From Anaerolineaceae bacterium (GTDB taxonomy: Bacteria; Chloroflexota; Anaerolineae; Anaerolineales; Villigracilaceae), in assembly GCA_009885445.1 (NCBI GenBank), contig VFKQ01000270.1:1-36879 (forward strand): a stretch of 36,879 nt of DNA. Direction: 5' to 3'. Every line of letters starts with the position of its first letter. Within the stretch, counting starts at the first letter, position 1. Positions 33,552-36,879 of the stretch are shown one piece after another. The notes under the pieces are model-generated. The model searched no databases. It saw only the letters and a program-made list of their open reading frames with translations, and had not been told where the DNA came from. The position numbers and the translations under genes are program-made.

Positions 33552-33596
33552 AAAAAGAGACCAGCCTACTTACGGCTGGTCTCTTTTTGATTTTTT
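33552..33596. terminator. Strong bidirectional rho-independent terminator
   Basis: AAAAAGAGACCAGCC (33552-33566)/GGCTGGTCTCTTTTT (33574-33588), then gattttttacg; between convergent transcription units. Confidence 0.95.
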
Positions 33597-33619
33597 ACGA
33601 ATCGGAAAGCCGAGGCGGG

Positions 33620-34423
33620 CTAGCTTTTCACGAAATTTACAACCTGTTCCTGAATCTCTTTTGATTGCAATGCACCTCTGTGACCCAATCCGCTGGTCTC
33701 GATATATTGCGCGCTTTTCCAGGCTTTGGCGATAGCACGGCTATCGTCTACGGGCGTGACGTTATCGGCGGCGTCATGGAACATCAAGGCCGGGATGTTT
33801 ATTTGCGCGGCCATCGTCTCGTTGGCAATTGCGCTCAGCACAGCCGGGTCAAAATTCTCATAGAGCATGGCGCGTAAACCTTCGATCACCACATCCGGTA
33901 AATTAGCAAGCGTCTGAAAGCGCGGCAAAGAATCAAGCAGGCGGTTGAAGGCTCCGAAATAAACAAGCTTTTTCGGCGGGGGAAGTTTCAAACTTACCAG
34001 CGCATAAGATGTAATCAGCGTTCCGAAGGAATGAGCAAGGATGGCGTCAAATTGTCCTTCGCGCTGTGCGATCAAATTCATCGTGGGGGCAATCTCGAGG
34101 ACGCTCGTCGTGGTCCCGTCTGATTCGCCATGCGCGGGCTGGTCGTAGGTCACGGCGCGAAAACCGGCAGAAAGCAAAGGCTCCACAAAGCCGGTCATTT
34201 GGGTGCGCGCGCCGCCCCAGCCATGCATCAACAAAACGGAAGGGGCATTTTGATCGCCCCAAGTGGTGACGGCCAGCTCGCCAGCCAGATAAGGGATGCG
34301 GTAATTCGTCCCACGTGCTACGATGGCCTGATCTTCAGGCTTCGACTCATGTTTGGTGGGGGTAAAGAAAGCGCGGTAAACTTTTTTCACAATGGCCTGG
34401 GTTTGGTTAATCGGTGTTGTCAT
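33620..34423 (-). CDS. Alpha/beta hydrolase
   Basis: VLLMHGWGGARTQMTGFVEPLLSAGFRAVTYDQPAHGESDG; nucleophile-elbow-like AHSFGT; late Asp/His (AADNVTPVDDS, GLGHRG). Confidence 0.92.
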   Translation of the reverse strand: MTTPINQTQAIVKKVYRAFFTPTKHESKPEDQAIVARGTNYRIPYLAGELAVTTWGDQNAPSVLLMHGWGGARTQMTGFVEPLLSAGFRAVTYDQPAHGESDGTTTSVLEIAPTMNLIAQREGQFDAILAHSFGTLITSYALVSLKLPPPKKLVYFGAFNRLLDSLPRFQTLANLPDVVIEGLRAMLYENFDPAVLSAIANETMAAQINIPALMFHDAADNVTPVDDSRAIAKAWKSAQYIETSGLGHRGALQSKEIQEQVVNFVKS

Positions 34424-34441
34424 GTATTCTCCTTGTTGATA

Positions 34442-34459
34442 ACTTACTTAGTAGTAAGT
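34442..34459. promoter_or_regulatory. Palindromic operator 2 (ACTTACT-TAGT-AGTAAGT)
   Basis: Perfect inverted repeat upstream of the hydrolase; same half-site as 35065-35082. Confidence 0.75.
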
Positions 34460-34479
34460 TTGGGCGGCAAAAAAAATTA

Positions 34480-35052
34480 TCAGGCAAGCAAGTCTTGTTT
34501 GTTTTGTTCCACAACAGCATGGAATTTTCTGGTGCCCATGGCCCGCGCCATTTGCAGTGCACCCTGTAAGCTGGACAGAATCAACGCGGCCTTATCGGCT
34601 GGCTCACCATTGAAGCGGAATGCACCTGAGTCTCTGCCTTCGCTCAGCGTGTCGTGAAGCCAGGTCAGTAATTCTCTGGTCAGCGCACGGGTTTGTTCGC
34701 GCAATGCCTCAGGCAGGGATGTAAATTCAGTTTCTAAAGAACCTGCCAGACAGATCTTGCCTTTGTCGGCGCGCATGTTGGTGTAGATGGCGAGGAACCA
34801 ATCCAGCTTTTGCGCTGGCGCGAGGTCTTTTATGCGCGCGTTGTTGATCCACAAATTAAATCGGTCACGGTAGCGTTGGATAATCGCGCAACCCAGGGCA
34901 TCTTTGGTCGAGAAGTGATAATGGACGGCGGCGTTCTTCACGCCCAACTCGCTGGCTATATGTGCATAACTAAAGCCGTTGTAGCCCCGCTCTTGCAAAA
35001 GGGACTCGGCCAAATCGAGAATCACGCGCTGGGTGTTTGTACTTCTCGCCAT
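34480..35052 (-). CDS. TetR/AcrR family transcriptional regulator
   Basis: RVILDLAESLLQERGYNGFSYAHIASELGVKNAAVHYHFSTKDALGCAIIQRY. Confidence 0.95.
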   Translation of the reverse strand: MARSTNTQRVILDLAESLLQERGYNGFSYAHIASELGVKNAAVHYHFSTKDALGCAIIQRYRDRFNLWINNARIKDLAPAQKLDWFLAIYTNMRADKGKICLAGSLETEFTSLPEALREQTRALTRELLTWLHDTLSEGRDSGAFRFNGEPADKAALILSSLQGALQMARAMGTRKFHAVVEQNKQDLLA

Positions 35053-35064
35053 CCACCCGATATT

Positions 35065-35082
35065 ACTTACTAGTTAGTAAGT
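35065..35082. promoter_or_regulatory. Palindromic operator 1 (ACTTACTAGTTAGTAAGT)
   Basis: Perfect 8-bp arms with 2-nt centre, 12 bp upstream of the tetR ATG. Confidence 0.75.
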
Positions 35083-35125
35083 TGTCAAGGTCTTAAAACC
35101 AGGAGCACACCTGCTCCCTACTGCA

Positions 35126-36358
35126 TTATTTTTTATCCCCGTCCATCCACTTGGCAAGCGCGTTGCGCCGCGCGGCAACAGAGTTCATGTCTTCATCGCC
35201 CGCGCTGAGGCGCAACAATGTGCCGCTGTGCTGGCGCAACAAATTGAACAGGCGCGGAATATACAGCCACGACACGCGCCATGAATTTGCGTCAAACTGA
35301 TTAATCTGCGCCAGTTTTTCGCGCGGAATGAAAACAGCTTGAAACAATTTAACGATTTTATTTTTGAGCCCGCGTTCCTGGGCGAAGGCGGAGATATTAT
35401 CGCTGACCGGGTCGTGGCCGGTGGTTTCGGTACTGAAGAGTTGACCGATGGCGACCGCGAGCATCGCGTCTCGGTCGGGGTGGGCGGATAAAGCTGTCAG
35501 CGTTGAGTCAGGCACGTTGGCGCTGACCAGCGTCCGCGCGGTGGCGAGCGCGAGGTAGATGATGCGCGACCAGCCCCAGCGCTGAGTCCGCTCGAGGAGG
35601 GAGTTCCAATTTAATTCCGCTGCATAAAAATCAATGGCCCAGGCGATGTCGCAGATGGCGCGCAGTCCGCCGTAGCCGAAGCGATGCGTGTGCGCGATGT
35701 GTTTGCACAGATAAAGCAGGTTGTCTTCGGCGCTGAGGGCGTGGACATTTGCCTTAACCAGTTTAACGGGGACACTGCGCTCAATCACATCTTGCGGCGT
35801 GTCGTCATCGAGCATGATCGTCCAATGCAATTCAATGATGATGCCCGTGGACGAAACGAGCGGCGCGATGTGTCCGCCTTTGTTGAGGCTCAGCGCTTTC
35901 TCGCCGTGGACGGTGTAGCCGAGTTGGTCAACGAGCAGACGATAGGCTGATTCGATGCGGCCATTGGGAATCAAAATGTCAATGTCACTCATGCGCCGAA
36001 TGCCGATATTTTTATAAACCTTGTCGGCGAGAAACAAACCTTTGAGGGCAATGATTTTTATGTTGTGCGGGCTGAGCGTTTGCGAAATTTTTTCAAGCTC
36101 TGAATACAGCCCCAGATTCGTTACAGAGTTTTGCATGAGTTGCGCTGACCAGCGTTTGGCCTGACGCGGCGGGGCAAATTTAATTAAATCTTTTTTGCGC
36201 AGTTGATGCACGAGCAATGTGTCTACGCGGTGCAACACAGCCAACTTGTACAAGTCTGCCCATTCTTGTGCAGAGGCGGGCAGGTGCTCAATTTTTTCGG
36301 CGCGCATGTTGAGCAATTGCAACAGCAGACTTTGCGTAGCGAGCGTTGCGTTATCCAA
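35126..36358 (-). CDS. Nucleotidyltransferase family protein (NTP_transf_5-like)
   Basis: HNIKIIALKGLFLADKVYKNIGIRRMSDIDILIPNGRIESAYRLLVDQLGYTVHGEKA...GGHIAPLVSSTGIIIELHWTI. Confidence 0.85.
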   Translation of the reverse strand: MDNATLATQSLLLQLLNMRAEKIEHLPASAQEWADLYKLAVLHRVDTLLVHQLRKKDLIKFAPPRQAKRWSAQLMQNSVTNLGLYSELEKISQTLSPHNIKIIALKGLFLADKVYKNIGIRRMSDIDILIPNGRIESAYRLLVDQLGYTVHGEKALSLNKGGHIAPLVSSTGIIIELHWTIMLDDDTPQDVIERSVPVKLVKANVHALSAEDNLLYLCKHIAHTHRFGYGGLRAICDIAWAIDFYAAELNWNSLLERTQRWGWSRIIYLALATARTLVSANVPDSTLTALSAHPDRDAMLAVAIGQLFSTETTGHDPVSDNISAFAQERGLKNKIVKLFQAVFIPREKLAQINQFDANSWRVSWLYIPRLFNLLRQHSGTLLRLSAGDEDMNSVAARRNALAKWMDGDKK

Positions 36359-36821
36359 AGATAGCCACCACGCCGAAACGACTGCGAATTTTTCCGCCGG
36401 TCACATAGAATGGACCGCAACGGAGCCAGGCGTGCGCTTCCATTTCGTCGCGCTTGTTCACTTTGAAAGCCGCGCCCATGTATAACGTGCTGTGAATGCC
36501 GCGGCGATGCAAGAGATATTTTGCCGAAACGGCCTGCGGATAACAGTTACTCTTCCACGGTGTATAACGACTGGCCGAATCAATTGCCCAGGCCACGCGG
36601 CGCGCCTCGGCAAGATGAGACTCGCTTTCCTGGGCTTGACTCTCAACTCGTGTGGGGCCGAGATAGCGCGCAATGCGCTCGAACGAAACGGTGAGGATGA
36701 TGAAGCGCGACAGGCCCAACAGAATGTAGGCTTTTACAAACAGCCACTTATCGCGCAAAGGCTTGCGCAAAAAATGGCGCAAGCGCACGAGGTGACGTTG
36801 TGTGCGGGGGGAGAGTTTCAT
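36351..36821 (-). CDS. Lasso peptide biosynthesis B2-like protein (transglutaminase-fold Cys protease)
   Basis: AWAIDSASRYTPWKSNCYPQAVSAKYLLHRRGIHSTLYMGAAF...MEAHAWLRCGPFYVTGG; Cys and His context typical of B2 proteins. 8-nt overlap with the downstream NTP_transf gene. Confidence 0.85.
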   Translation of the reverse strand: MKLSPRTQRHLVRLRHFLRKPLRDKWLFVKAYILLGLSRFIILTVSFERIARYLGPTRVESQAQESESHLAEARRVAWAIDSASRYTPWKSNCYPQAVSAKYLLHRRGIHSTLYMGAAFKVNKRDEMEAHAWLRCGPFYVTGGKIRSRFGVVAIFG

Positions 36822-36824
36822 GAA

Positions 36825-36864
36825 GTTGGATAGTGAGATAGTTTAATAGTTCGATAGTTGGGCG
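36825..36864. repeat. Octamer tandem repeat (GTTGGATA GTGAGATA GTTTAATA GTTCGATA GTTGGGCG)
   Basis: Five 8-nt units of the GATAGTTT family (compare 21301-21340), next to the B2 start codon. Confidence 0.8.
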
Positions 36865-36879
36865 CTTACAAATGATGGG

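Noticed and set aside
35098-35120. GGAGCA-cacc-TGCTCC hairpin downstream of the NTP_transf gene as another 20-nt palindrome module
   Set aside because: Arms and centre do not fit the 9-2-9 geometry; only a weak generic hairpin.

Overview
Roughly 37 kb of moderately high-GC bacterial chromosome. The gene order and family content (rpmH-rnpA-yidD-yidC-jag block, RNase Y, recX, APC permease with two TrkA-type proteins, YciH/SUI1, YqeY, 7TM-HD hydrolase-ybeY-dgkA) suggest a Chloroflexota/Anaerolineae-like genome, but that assignment is inference. Most genes are housekeeping: two tRNAs, a two-component pair, rny, recX, maeB, the rpmH/jag block, a K+ transport-like cluster, a large orphan sensor kinase, plsC, cmk, yqeY, ybeY, dgkA, an endonuclease IV-like gene and an SMR pump. 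The accessory material is more interesting. (1) A 798-aa protein appears to combine an 'MPFG' deoxyribosyltransferase/deoxyribohydrolase-like domain, a TPR/TRAFs-binding-like scaffold and a C-terminal SLOG-like domain, an architecture reminiscent of nucleotide-centred conflict signalling. (2) A lasso-peptide B2-like protease and an NTP_transf_5-like gene are cut off by the right edge of the window. (3) A structured minus-strand ncRNA candidate lies between recX and maeB. (4) A MITE-like element has two copies, each flanked by its own 9-bp direct repeat. (5) There are several small-repeat systems: heptamer and octamer arrays, 20-nt palindrome modules, and a CCCTTCGAyrrrCTCAGGrC element, one copy of which is in frame inside jag. 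(6) A TetR/hydrolase unit carries two matching 18-bp operators. All calls come from reading the sequence; no database search was run.
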